Positions 16,546-24,744 of a stretch of DNA of 34,521 nt are shown here, one piece after another. Made by a program: the position numbers and the translations under genes. Source of the stretch: CAZXCK01 sp964639225 (GTDB lineage Bacteria > Chloroflexota > Anaerolineae > Aggregatilineales > Phototrophicaceae); NCBI GenBank assembly GCA_964639225.1, contig CAZXCK010000030.1, positions 1 to 34,521 on the forward strand, in the 5' to 3' direction. Each line of letters starts with the position of its first letter. Position 1 is the stretch's first letter. The notes under the pieces were generated by a model. It worked only from the letters and a program-made list of their open reading frames with translations. It had not been told where the DNA came from and ran no database searches.

Positions 16546-18933
16546 TTACTCCGTCGTTTTTTCGGCTTCCGCCGGTTTGACCGGCAGCGTGATGACAAAC
16601 GTCGATCCCTCGCCTTCGCGGCTGTTGAATTCGATCTTCCCATTATGCAAATCCACCACCAGTTTGACCAGCGCCAGACCGAGACCGGTGCCAGAGATTG
16701 CGCCGACGTTGGTGGCACGGAAGAAAGCGTCGAACAGATGCTCGCGCGCTTCTGGCGGCACACCCATCCCCTGATCGTGGACGGCCAGTTGTACCGTGTC
16801 GCCCTGGCATTCGACCGCCAGGCGTACCGTGCTGCCCGCTGGCGAGTATTTGTAGGCGTTGCTGATGAGGTTGCCCAGCATTTGCCGGAACAGGCGCTCG
16901 TCCACATAGGTCGCCGGACATGCGCCGGGTGGCGGCTCAAAAACAAGGTTGTGCCGGTTCTGGTTGAGCAGGCGCGCTTCCTGGCATACACGGTCGCACA
17001 GCGACACCAGGTCCACCGCTTCCAGCGCCAGATCGATGCCGATGGTATGGGCGCGGCTCACGGTCATGATGTCGTCCAGCAGGTTGTTGAGGTGCTTCAC
17101 CTGCTGGCGGATGCGGGCCGGAATGTCGCGGCGCTGAGTCTCCGTCAGGCGGTCGTGGTAGCGTTCCAGCATATCGACCGATGTCAGGATGACGGCCATC
17201 GGTGTGCGGAACTCGTGCGAGATCATCGAACTGAACTGCGACTTAAAATCGCTGAGTTCTTTCTCTTTTTTCAGGGCTTCGGCCAGTTCCAGCGCGAGCT
17301 GCTCGCGCTCGGCGATTTCCTGCTGCAGACGGTTGTTGCTGCTGGCAAGCTGTTCGGTGCGTTCGGTGACGCGATCTTCCAGTTCCTCGGTGAGCTGGCG
17401 CAGGGCTTCTTCCAGTTCTTTGGCTGTGGTGATGTCGCTCACCACGACGACGGCGTAACTGCCGCGTGAGCCATCCTCACGATAGGCCTGTGTCACAACC
17501 GGGCGTACCTGCACCAGGAAATGCTGCTGGCTGGCTGGAGTCTGCGCCTCGAAGGCCGAGGGCACGCCGCGACTCAGGTCGGTCCAGGCGGTGGCAAACT
17601 TCTGCTGGAAGTCCGGAGCGTGTTCCCACAGGGGACTCATGAGCTGATGGAAGCTCTGGCCGTTGGCGCCGTTCACCGTGCCCAGTCCCCACACTTCCAG
17701 CGTGAGATTGGCCCGTATCACATGCTGCCGTGCGTCCAGCAGACACACCAACTGCGATACCGAGTCGATGGTGGCTTCCCAGTCCTGCTTGGCCTGCTTG
17801 ATAAGTTCGTTGGTGTGGTTGAGTGCTTCCAGAGCGGCGTGATGCTCGGTGATGTCCTCAACCGTGCCGTCGATACTCTCGATGTCGCCGTCGGCGTTGT
17901 AAATCAGGCGGGCGGTGCTGCGTACCCACAGTGTCTTTTGATGGCGCGTGCGCAGCGGACCTTCTCTGGTGACGATGGTCTGCCGCTTGAGGGCGTCAAT
18001 CCACTGGCGCATCGTCTGTTCGGGCCAGGCATCGACCATCATAAACTCGCTCAGACGGTGTGAGAGCAGATCATCGACGCTGTCGTATTCGAGCATGGCA
18101 GCCAGCGCCGGATTGGCGCTGATGAGCCTGCCGTTGGGGATAATCCGGTACACGCCCACTGGCAGGCTGGCCATCAGCGATTCGTAGGCGCTGCGGGTCG
18201 CCTGCAGGCGCTGGTGCATGGATGTCACCTGTACCGCCTGGGTGCTGATCTGGTGGTAGCCGTACAGCCAGGGACCCATGACAAAGATAACACTCCAACC
18301 GCCCCAGGCCCCGATCAGTGGGTCGTCGTACATGCGCTGGACGAAGAAGGCCAGCATAGCCAGCAGCAGCGCCTGGATGAGCAAACGCACCGGGCGTACG
18401 TTCTGCGTGGCGACCGGCAGCACTTGGCCCTGGGGGAAGATCGTCAGCAGCAGGCTAAGCGCGCCGAAAAACATCAGGATACTCAGGGTGGCGATGACCA
18501 CCCCCACCGACGGCTCGCTTTCGACGGCGGCGAAGCTGCCATGAAACGCCTGATGGAGCAGGGCACCCGCCCCGGCAGCCAGACCCATAATCAGGTGATA
18601 GAGGATTTCGACCCGAGGGTTCATATCGTCGCGGCCAGCCTGGGCCGAAAAGCTGAGGGCACCCACCAGCAGTACACCCGCGCCATGCGGCAGCAGCAGC
18701 ACGGGGATCATCACCATGCCACAGACCAGCGGGTGCTTCTGGAAACGCTGCACCTGGTTGATAGCCAGCACAATCAGGCCCCACAGCACCAGATCGGCCA
18801 GCCGGCCTGCCTGGGCCGATTCCCCATCCAGCGCAAACAGCAAACCGAGCGCAACGCCATAGGCCAAACCCAGCGTGCCGAGATGGCCCACCGTCACAGA
18901 TGACCGATTCGCGAGAAACGTCCTAAGCAACAT
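16546..18933 (-). CDS. Membrane-bound PAS sensor histidine kinase
   Basis: A 795-residue sensor kinase. Residues 1-235 contain about seven membrane helices. Two PAS domains follow (about 255-370, with the PAC-type ending GTVEDITE, and about 385-510, ending VVVSDITTAKE). A coiled coil (505-560) leads to HisKA with His573 in MISHEFRTPM. The ATPase domain shows LGNLISNAYKYSP, VHDQGMGVP and GTGLGLALVKL. The open frame extends to 19068, but those 45 extra codons overlap the end of the preceding kinase gene and look non-native. The ATG at 18933 has AGGG just upstream, with a short spacing. It is the middle gene of a kinase-kinase-PPC operon. Confidence 0.9.
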   Translation of the reverse strand: MLLRTFLANRSSVTVGHLGTLGLAYGVALGLLFALDGESAQAGRLADLVLWGLIVLAINQVQRFQKHPLVCGMVMIPVLLLPHGAGVLLVGALSFSAQAGRDDMNPRVEILYHLIMGLAAGAGALLHQAFHGSFAAVESEPSVGVVIATLSILMFFGALSLLLTIFPQGQVLPVATQNVRPVRLLIQALLLAMLAFFVQRMYDDPLIGAWGGWSVIFVMGPWLYGYHQISTQAVQVTSMHQRLQATRSAYESLMASLPVGVYRIIPNGRLISANPALAAMLEYDSVDDLLSHRLSEFMMVDAWPEQTMRQWIDALKRQTIVTREGPLRTRHQKTLWVRSTARLIYNADGDIESIDGTVEDITEHHAALEALNHTNELIKQAKQDWEATIDSVSQLVCLLDARQHVIRANLTLEVWGLGTVNGANGQSFHQLMSPLWEHAPDFQQKFATAWTDLSRGVPSAFEAQTPASQQHFLVQVRPVVTQAYREDGSRGSYAVVVVSDITTAKELEEALRQLTEELEDRVTERTEQLASSNNRLQQEIAEREQLALELAEALKKEKELSDFKSQFSSMISHEFRTPMAVILTSVDMLERYHDRLTETQRRDIPARIRQQVKHLNNLLDDIMTVSRAHTIGIDLALEAVDLVSLCDRVCQEARLLNQNRHNLVFEPPPGACPATYVDERLFRQMLGNLISNAYKYSPAGSTVRLAVECQGDTVQLAVHDQGMGVPPEAREHLFDAFFRATNVGAISGTGLGLALVKLVVDLHNGKIEFNSREGEGSTFVITLPVKPAEAEKTTE

Positions 18934-18991
18934 CAAACCCTGCTTTTCCGGTTGTACTGTCAGGTGTAGCGGTCCGAACCGAACCGGCGGT

Positions 18992-20527
18992 CTAGGCGGA
19001 TACCACCGGCAGATTGAGTGTGACGCAGGTACCGCTGCCGGGCGCGCTCTCCACGCTGATGCTGCCATTGTGCAGCTCGACGGCCTGTTTGGCGATAGTC
19101 AGCCCCAGCCCGGTCCCCGGCAGATGATCGACATTGGCCGCGCGGTGAAACGGCTCGAACAGGCGCGGCTGGTCCTCCGGCGGAATGCCGATGCCCTGGT
19201 CGGCGACGGACAGCGTAATGCGCCCGTCATGATGGGTCAGCGTGACGCGAATCTCGCCGCCCTCAGGCGAATATTTGAGCGCGTTCGTAAACAGGTTGGT
19301 CAGCACGCGACGCATCAGCTTGGGGTCGAGCATGGTCCGGCTCACGCGCCGGTCGGTTTTGAAGATGATGCGGTGGCTGTTTTTGTAATTGAGCTTGAAC
19401 TCTTTGACAATCTGGCGGCAGTATCTGACGAGGTCGATGTTCTCCGGCGCGAAATCCTGCCGGAGCTGGTCGGAGCGCGACACCGCCGACACGTCTTTGA
19501 CCAGTTCGGTCAGATTGTCGATCTGCGCGCGGATGTTGTCGATGTATAACGTCTTTTCCGACTGGGGAGCGCGGTCGCCATAGCGGTCCAGCAGGTCAAT
19601 CGACAGCAGCATCGACGCCAGCGGGGTGCGCAGCTCGTGCGACATAATGGAAATAAAGCGGTTCTTGAGGACGCTCAGTTCGCGCTCTTTTTCCAGCGCC
19701 AGCGCCAGCCGTTCGCGTTCCAGCATCTCGTGTTCCATGCGCTTGCGTTCGGTGATGTCCTGCGCGATGGCGATGAAGATATGCCGACCGTTGCTCATGA
19801 CCTTATTCAGCGAGAAGCAGAGTGGAAAGCGGCTGCCATCCCGGCGCAGCCCCGTGATTTCGTGCTCGTTGTCGGTTCTGAGCTGGGCCAGCAGCACCTT
19901 GAACGCCGCCCCGTGATACGGCTCGTCGAGTAATTCGCCTACCGTCAGGCCGCACATGGCCTGCGGTTCATCGCCATAGCCGAAGATCACCCCCGCCGCC
20001 GAGTTGGTCGATTCCACGATGCCCAGCCGGTTGAGGGTTATGATGCCGTTGTTGACATTATCGAGAATGGCCTGCAGGCGCTTCTGGCTGGCGGCCAGTT
20101 CGAGCTGAACCCGCTTGAGTTCGCTGACGTCCTGGTGGGCGACGATGTAACGCGACTCGCCTTCCCAGTCGAAGCGGCTGATGCGCACCACAAACCAGCG
20201 TTTCTGATGAGGCGCGTGACATGGGTATTCGAGCGTGAATTCCTCAACGATCTGATTCATCACCGCCCGGATTCCCTGCGCCATCTGCGGTGCTTCGCCG
20301 GCATGCTGACCATTCGCCGACTCACACACCATCAGATAGTTGGTCCCCACACCGCAGCCGGAGTCGTAACCGTTTTCCTGGGCAAAGCGGCACCAGGCGC
20401 GGTTCACGCTGATGACGGTGCCCGTTTCGTCCAGAATGGCGATATGAGCCGACAGCGCATCCAGCGCCGATTGAACAAAGCGCTCGGATAGCTGTATGCC
20501 CTGCCCAAGGATGTCTGATCCTGGCAT
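18992..20527 (-). CDS. Soluble PAS-PAS sensor histidine kinase
   Basis: A 511-residue cytoplasmic kinase with no membrane segments. PAS 1 (about 10-135) ends in YIVAHQDVSELK, and PAS 2 (about 145-265) ends in IAIAQDITERK. A short coiled coil leads to HisKA with His297 in IMSHELRTPL. The ATPase domain has LTNLFTNALKYSP, VADQGIGIPPED and GTGLGLTIAKQ. It lacks a receiver. An AGGGGG element lies just upstream of the ATG at 20527. Its catalytic half resembles that of the downstream kinase (ALKYSP/AYKYSP, FHRAANV/FFRATNV), so the two may be paralogues sharing a regulator or forming heterodimers; that is inference. Confidence 0.92.
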   Translation of the reverse strand: MPGSDILGQGIQLSERFVQSALDALSAHIAILDETGTVISVNRAWCRFAQENGYDSGCGVGTNYLMVCESANGQHAGEAPQMAQGIRAVMNQIVEEFTLEYPCHAPHQKRWFVVRISRFDWEGESRYIVAHQDVSELKRVQLELAASQKRLQAILDNVNNGIITLNRLGIVESTNSAAGVIFGYGDEPQAMCGLTVGELLDEPYHGAAFKVLLAQLRTDNEHEITGLRRDGSRFPLCFSLNKVMSNGRHIFIAIAQDITERKRMEHEMLERERLALALEKERELSVLKNRFISIMSHELRTPLASMLLSIDLLDRYGDRAPQSEKTLYIDNIRAQIDNLTELVKDVSAVSRSDQLRQDFAPENIDLVRYCRQIVKEFKLNYKNSHRIIFKTDRRVSRTMLDPKLMRRVLTNLFTNALKYSPEGGEIRVTLTHHDGRITLSVADQGIGIPPEDQPRLFEPFHRAANVDHLPGTGLGLTIAKQAVELHNGSISVESAPGSGTCVTLNLPVVSA

Positions 20528-20625
20528 TTTTACCCCCTGACCTCTGGTCTGACAACCAGCGGCGCCGCTGGCTGCTTCACAGGTCGTTTGTTCCCTCTAT
20601 ACTGCTGCTGTGTTGCTCAGGGCGC

Positions 20626-20655
20626 GTTATACCAGTTATCGTCAACCAATAACAA
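20626..20655 (-). promoter_or_regulatory. Predicted promoter of the kinase-kinase-PPC operon
   Basis: On the minus strand TTGTTA (20650-20655) is followed after 18 bases by TATAAC (20626-20631), with TGG just before the -10. The leader would be about 90 bases. Each hexamer is a partial match to consensus. Confidence 0.4.
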
Positions 20656-20744
20656 CAGAAACACGTCCAGTTGCAACCCATTCGCGTCATCAATCATTGT
20701 AATGCCAAACGATGATTAGAGTAAAGCGTGCGGGCTGGTGCAAT

Positions 20745-20868
20745 CAGGGCGATTGCAAAGTCGGCTTCTTCGCTGTGGGGCTTTGCCCCAAACCCCACCA
20801 CTTTTGGAAAAAGTGGACACAACTTTTCCTTTTTCGACGCTTTGCGCCGAAAGGCGTGATGTCAAGGG
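20745..20868 (+). repeat. Hairpin-rich repeat element, partial copy A
   Basis: It begins with CAGGGCGATTGCAAAGTC (20745-20762) and contains three hairpins: GGGGC-TTT-GCCCC, CCACTTTT with AAAAGTGG, and a TTCGACGC/GCGCCGAA arm pair. It matches copy B at 24029-24180 in the same orientation; the final hairpin is offset by exactly 3300 bases. It has the left end but not the right end seen in copy B, so it looks truncated next to the leuS terminator. Confidence 0.8.
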
Positions 20869-20901
20869 AGCCTGGATCCTTTGGCCTGGATGCCACTTCA
20901 A

Positions 20902-20936
20902 ACGCGCCCCATCTCAAACATGGAGACAGGGCGCGT
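20902..20936 (-). terminator. Terminator-like hairpin downstream of leuS
   Basis: On the minus strand ACGCGCCCTGTCTC pairs with GAGATGGGGCGCGT to give a 14-bp stem with two G-U pairs and a 7-base loop. On the plus strand the G-U positions become C-A mismatches, so the structure favours transcripts coming out of leuS, which ends 22 bases away. The run after the stem is only TTGAAG, a weak U-tract. Confidence 0.7.
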
Positions 20937-20958
20937 GAGTCTGTGCTGTATGGTGACC

Positions 20959-23742
20959 TTACACCACGATGTTGACCTTCGGTTCCTGACCTTTGCGCGC
21001 CGGGATGAAGATCACCTTTTTCGGCTGGCCGCCGTTGAGGGCGCGCTGGGCCGCATCGGTTTCGAGCGCGATTTTGATAGCGTCGTCCTGGCTCACATCC
21101 GCCGGGACCTGCGCCTTGTCGCGCACCTTGCCGTTGATCTGCACCACCAGTGTCACGCTGTCCTCGGCGGCCTTGTCCGCATCGTAAACCGGCCAGTTCT
21201 GCTGGTGGACACTGTACGGCTGGCCCAGGCGCGCCCACAGTTCCTCGGCGACGTGCGGCGTGATGGGCGCCATCAGCAGCAGCATGGTACGCATGGCCTC
21301 GTGCCACGTCTCCGCGCCGACCTTACCCTCGCGGATGGCCGCCCGCAGGTCGTTGCGCAGCGCCATCAGCGCGGCGATGCTGGTGTTAAAGCTGAAGCGC
21401 TCCATGCTGTTCTGCACGCGGTCGATGGTCTGGTGTACGCGGCGCTCGACATCGCGGTTGGCAGCGGCGTCGCCGGGGCCATCGACCGGCGGACCGGCCA
21501 GCACCATATCCCACACCTCGTTGAGCCAGCGGACCACGCCGGTCACGCCGTTGGGGTCCCAGGGGCCGCCCTTTTCCCAGTCGAAAGCGAACATCAGGTA
21601 AGCCCGGACCGTATCCGCGCCGTACTGCTCCACCAGCTCATCGGGATTGACGACGTTGCCCTTGCTCTTGGACATACGCTGAATTTCCAGATGGTGCTGC
21701 AATTGGTTGACGTCGTTGGTCCCCTCGATGGCCGGGATGTCGATCACCGCGTCCGGGTTAACCTCGACGACGCGCCGCACGCCGGCCATGTCCACCGTCA
21801 GGATGTTCTCGGTGCGCTTGACGATCTCGCCAAAGACACCGCCGAAGTTGGCGGGGACGTCGTTCGGGCCGTCGATCACGCGCACGTGGTCGGCGAACAG
21901 CTTTTCACCGGCGAAGATCCCCGTCGCCAGAATGAAATGACCGGGCCGCTCCGCGCCCAGCACCTGCCCCTGGTTGCGCAGCTTCAGCATCGGCTCGTCG
22001 AGCAGACCCTCAGGGTCGCGCCCGTGAGCGCGCATGGCCGCCGCCGCGTCGTCGAACATGCCCAGGTCGCGCATGGCTTTGGTGAACCAGCGCGTGTACA
22101 GCAGATGCATGGTGCTGTGTTCCGCGCCACCGGTGTATACATCGACCGGCAGCCAGTAGGCCGCCTCTTCCGGGTCGAACGGGGCCGCGTCGTAGTTGGG
22201 ACTCAGATAGCGGTACTGGTACCACGACGAGCACATAAACGTATCCATCGTGTCGGTCTCGCGCTCGGCAGGGTTGCCGTCGGAATCGACCGTTTTCTGG
22301 AACGGCTCGTGATACTTCAGCGGACTCTGTCCCGTAGGTTTGAACTCCACATCTTCCGGCAGCAGCACCGGCAGTTGATCGTCGGGCACGGCTTCCAGCG
22401 TGCCGTCCTGGCGGTGGATGATGGGGATGGGCGCGCCCCAGTAGCGCTGGCGACTGATGAGCCAGTCGCGCAGGCGATAGTTGACCGCCTCTTTGCCGAT
22501 GCCCTGCGCTTCCAGCCAGCCGATGACGGCGTCGATGGCCGGGTTTTTGCGGCCTTTGTCCGTCGTGGACGGCGTGCCGTCGAACTGGTCGCTGTTGACC
22601 ATCACACCCGCCCCGGTATAAGCATCGGGCATGGTGTCCCCATCCAGGTTTTCGCCTTCCGGCTGGATGACGACCTGCACCTTGAGGCCAAACTTACGCG
22701 CAAAGGCGAAGTCGCGCTCGTCGTGGGCGGGCACGGCCATAATGGCGCCGCTGCCGTAGGTAATCATCACGTAGTCGGCGATCCAGATGGGGATGCGTGC
22801 CTGGTTCACCGGGTTGATGGCATACGCGCCCGTAAAGACGCCGGTCTTTTCGCGCTCGGTAGACGTGCGCTCGATCTCGGTGGCGCTGGCCGCCTGCGCG
22901 ACATAGGCCTCGACCTGTATGCGCTGCTCGTCGGTGGTGATCTTCTGCACCAGCGGATGCTCCGGGGCCAGCACCATGAAGGTCGCGCCCCACAGCGTAT
23001 CGGGCCGGGTGGTGTACACCGGGATGTCGTCGCCGTGTTCGGTGCGGAAGGTGACATGCGCCCCCTCGCTGCGCCCGATCCAGTTGGTCTGCATGATCTT
23101 GACCGGCTCCGGCCAGTCGATGCGCGAGAAGTCCAGCATCTCGTCGGCATAGGCCGTGTAGCGGAAGAACCACTGCGTCATCATCTTCTGGATGACGGGC
23201 TGGCCGGTGCGCTCGTCCTTGCCGTCGATAACCTGCTCGTTGGCCAGCACGGTCTGCAGCGTCGGCGACCAGTTGACCAGCGCCTCGCCGCGATAGGCCA
23301 GGTCATTCTCGTAGAATTTCTTGAAGAACCACTCGGTCCATTTGTAATAGCTGGGGTCGCAGCTCACGGCCTCGCGCTCCCAGTCGAACATGGCGCCCAT
23401 GCTGCGTAACTGGCGGCGCATGTTCTCGATGTTGGCGTAGGTCCACTTGGCCGGGTGGATGTTGCGCTGGATGGCGGCGTTCTCGGCGGGCAGGCCGAAG
23501 GCGTCAAAGCCCATCGGGAACAGCACGTTATAGCCCTTCATACGCATATAGCGGGCGCGCGCATCCGATGGCGTCATGGCGAACCAGTGACCGATATGCA
23601 GGTCGCCGCTGGGATAGGGCAGCATGGTCAGCGCGTAATGCTTGGGCCGGTTCCAGTCCACGCGGGAACGGTACAGCTTGTCGGCTTCCCAGCGCTGCTG
23701 CCAGCGCGGCTCAATTGATTTAGGGTCGTACTTATGACTCAT
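20959..23742 (-). CDS. leuS: Leucyl-tRNA synthetase
   Basis: Charges tRNA-Leu with leucine; a class I synthetase of 927 residues, a little longer than many bacterial forms. HIGH is at 49-52 (DLHIGHWFAMTP) and the KMSKS loop is RMSKS at 689-693. The editing domain carries the conserved TTRPDTLWGATF. DWLISRQRYWGAPIP and MSKSKGNVVNPDELV are diagnostic. The C-terminal anticodon-binding and tail domains are present, so it is full length. The ATG is preceded only by a weak GAGA. A promoter is predicted at 23802-23830. I looked for a T-box leader and found none. The gene is flanked by related hairpin-rich repeats. Confidence 0.97.
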   Translation of the reverse strand: MSHKYDPKSIEPRWQQRWEADKLYRSRVDWNRPKHYALTMLPYPSGDLHIGHWFAMTPSDARARYMRMKGYNVLFPMGFDAFGLPAENAAIQRNIHPAKWTYANIENMRRQLRSMGAMFDWEREAVSCDPSYYKWTEWFFKKFYENDLAYRGEALVNWSPTLQTVLANEQVIDGKDERTGQPVIQKMMTQWFFRYTAYADEMLDFSRIDWPEPVKIMQTNWIGRSEGAHVTFRTEHGDDIPVYTTRPDTLWGATFMVLAPEHPLVQKITTDEQRIQVEAYVAQAASATEIERTSTEREKTGVFTGAYAINPVNQARIPIWIADYVMITYGSGAIMAVPAHDERDFAFARKFGLKVQVVIQPEGENLDGDTMPDAYTGAGVMVNSDQFDGTPSTTDKGRKNPAIDAVIGWLEAQGIGKEAVNYRLRDWLISRQRYWGAPIPIIHRQDGTLEAVPDDQLPVLLPEDVEFKPTGQSPLKYHEPFQKTVDSDGNPAERETDTMDTFMCSSWYQYRYLSPNYDAAPFDPEEAAYWLPVDVYTGGAEHSTMHLLYTRWFTKAMRDLGMFDDAAAAMRAHGRDPEGLLDEPMLKLRNQGQVLGAERPGHFILATGIFAGEKLFADHVRVIDGPNDVPANFGGVFGEIVKRTENILTVDMAGVRRVVEVNPDAVIDIPAIEGTNDVNQLQHHLEIQRMSKSKGNVVNPDELVEQYGADTVRAYLMFAFDWEKGGPWDPNGVTGVVRWLNEVWDMVLAGPPVDGPGDAAANRDVERRVHQTIDRVQNSMERFSFNTSIAALMALRNDLRAAIREGKVGAETWHEAMRTMLLLMAPITPHVAEELWARLGQPYSVHQQNWPVYDADKAAEDSVTLVVQINGKVRDKAQVPADVSQDDAIKIALETDAAQRALNGGQPKKVIFIPARKGQEPKVNIVV

Positions 23743-23801
23743 GTGGCTTGCGTCTCTCGTTGTTGTTGGTCATCACGGGAATAAGCGAAACAATGCAGCC
23801 G

Positions 23802-23830
23802 ATTGTACCTGCCGGATGGCAGGCCGTTAA
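23802..23830 (-). promoter_or_regulatory. Predicted promoter of leuS
   Basis: On the minus strand TTAACG (23825-23830) is followed after exactly 17 bases by TACAAT (23802-23807). This gives a leader of about 50 bases before the ATG at 23742. Confidence 0.5.
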
Positions 23831-24012
23831 GGTATGGTCTGGCTGTTGAGAGGCAAGCAGGGGGGGGCCGCGACGGTGAGTCGCTACATAAGAGAAGAGC
23901 GGGCCACCTCAAAACCCATTGTCTGCATCATATCCGTGTCCTTTCTCGTGTTGGCGGCGCATGGCGCGCCGATGGACAAAGTATATCATAAAAGCCAGCG
24001 CGAAAGACAGTG

Positions 24013-24289
24013 GCCCTGGACGTGAAAACAGGGCTTTTGCAAAGTCGGCTTATGACTTTTGGGGCGCAGCCCGCCGGGGCGCTGCCCCGGTTACCCCGCC
24101 ACTTTTGGAAAAGTGGACAAAACTTTGCCTTTTTCGGCGCTTTGCGCCGAAAAGCAACGCCGATGGGCGCGGGGTCAAGCGGTCTCTGCCCCCTCGCGGG
24201 TGCGACCACGACAAAGTCCTGGCGGGCAGCGCCCCTCGCAATTAGAGTTTCTGACTTTGCAATCGCCCTGGATGTAAGAACCAGGGCGA
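24013..24289 (+). repeat. Hairpin-rich repeat element, apparently complete copy B
   Basis: About 277 bases. The left end has CAGGGCTTTTGCAAAGTC (24029-24046). The right end has GACTTTGCAATCGCCCTG (24253-24270), its reverse complement except for two bases, and the exact reverse complement of the left end of copy A. Each terminus is itself a hairpin: GCCCTG/CAGGGC at 24013-24034 and TCGCCCTGG/CCAGGGCGA at 24263-24289. Inside are further palindromes, including CCGGGGC-GCT-GCCCCGG and TTCGGCGC-TTT-GCGCCGAA. No open frame encodes a transposase, so it resembles a non-autonomous, MITE-like element. I see no clear target-site duplication. Confidence 0.75.
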
Positions 24290-24316
24290 ACGCTCTGGAA
24301 GAGTCTGGCGCTCCGG

Positions 24317-24345
24317 TTGACCGGCACCCGGCCCCGGACTATACT
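24317..24345 (+). promoter_or_regulatory. Predicted sigma-70-type promoter of the Trm112-like gene
   Basis: TTGACC (24317-24322) and TATACT (24340-24345) are separated by 17 bases, each matching five of six consensus positions. Transcription would start near 24352, about 35 bases before the ATG. This is the best-formed promoter in the window. Confidence 0.7.
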
Positions 24346-24386
24346 GTGAGCGTATACAACGCCAGACATGACAAGGACGATCTCCG

Positions 24387-24635
24387 ATGACCGACGAGAT
24401 TTCGATTAACCCCGAACTGCTGAACATTCTGCGCTGCCCGGTGGCCGTGCATTATCAGGATCGCGGCGACGACCCCGGCAAGCTGGAACTGGTTCACGGC
24501 TGCTGGCTGGTGAGCGCCGACAGCGGCTATAAGTACCCGGTGCGCAACGGCATCCCGGTGATGCTGGTCGAAGAGGGCGAGAAGTGGAAAGACACGCCGG
24601 TGGAGAGTCTGCCGGTGCCGCCGCCCGCCGAATAA
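24387..24635 (+). CDS. Trm112-like small protein
   Basis: An 82-residue protein of the Trm112/UPF0434 (YcaR-like) family. The signature is LLNILRCPV at 11-19 and YKYPVRNGIPVMLVEEGEKW near residues 48-67. Relatives are small zinc-ribbon-like proteins; in eukaryotes and archaea Trm112 activates methyltransferases, while the bacterial role is unclear. Here only Cys17 and Cys39 remain, and the usual CPxC reads CPVA, so classical four-cysteine zinc binding is unlikely. AAGGA lies about 11 bases before the ATG. It is a single-gene unit with its own promoter and a hairpin after it. Confidence 0.85.
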   Translation: MTDEISINPELLNILRCPVAVHYQDRGDDPGKLELVHGCWLVSADSGYKYPVRNGIPVMLVEEGEKWKDTPVESLPVPPPAE

Positions 24636-24673
24636 GCCCCAACCACCCCACCGATTGATCCCCACAAAAACGA

Positions 24674-24697
24674 CGAGGGCCTCTGTGCTGGCCCTCG
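24674..24697 (+). terminator. Hairpin after the Trm112-like gene
   Basis: CGAGGGCC (24674-24681) pairs perfectly with GGCCCTCG (24690-24697) around an 8-base loop, 38 bases after the stop. No U-run follows, so its strength as an intrinsic terminator is uncertain. Confidence 0.5.
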
Positions 24698-24744
24698 CCT
24701 GGTGTGCTGCTTATGGGTTAACTGATTAGGTCACGCCTGATCTT

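Larger units (their letters stand above)
20528..20958. other. Intergenic region between the kinase operon and leuS
   Basis: The left part carries the minus-strand kinase promoter (20626-20655). The middle carries a hairpin-rich repeat element (20745-20868). The right part carries the leuS terminator (20902-20936). Open frames that cross the repeat have no recognisable product. Confidence 0.6.
23743..24386. other. Intergenic region between leuS and the Trm112-like gene
   Basis: This 644-base region holds the leuS promoter at its left end, an unassigned stretch (about 23840-24010), the full-length repeat copy B (24013-24289) and the promoter of the Trm112-like gene (24317-24345). Several short open frames cross it on both strands, but they coincide with the repeat's palindromes and have no recognisable product. 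Confidence 0.6.

Noticed and set aside
9911..20726. A shared 12-mer (ATGATTAGAGTA) near 9913 (minus strand) and 20713 (plus strand)
   Set aside because: Dozens of shared 12-mers are expected by chance in a window this long, and the flanking sequence does not match.
20881..23409. An 842-codon open frame on the plus strand
   Set aside because: It is antisense to leuS, whose synthetase motifs are unmistakable. Long antisense frames are expected at this GC content.
23743..24000. A T-box riboswitch leader for leuS
   Set aside because: I searched the minus strand for the conserved T-box sequence (AGGGTGG-N-ACCGCG) and its terminator arrangement and saw neither.
23803..24390. Several 60-126 codon open frames on both strands
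   Set aside because: They coincide with the palindromic repeat element and have no ribosome-binding sites or recognisable domains. They arise from the repeat's base composition.
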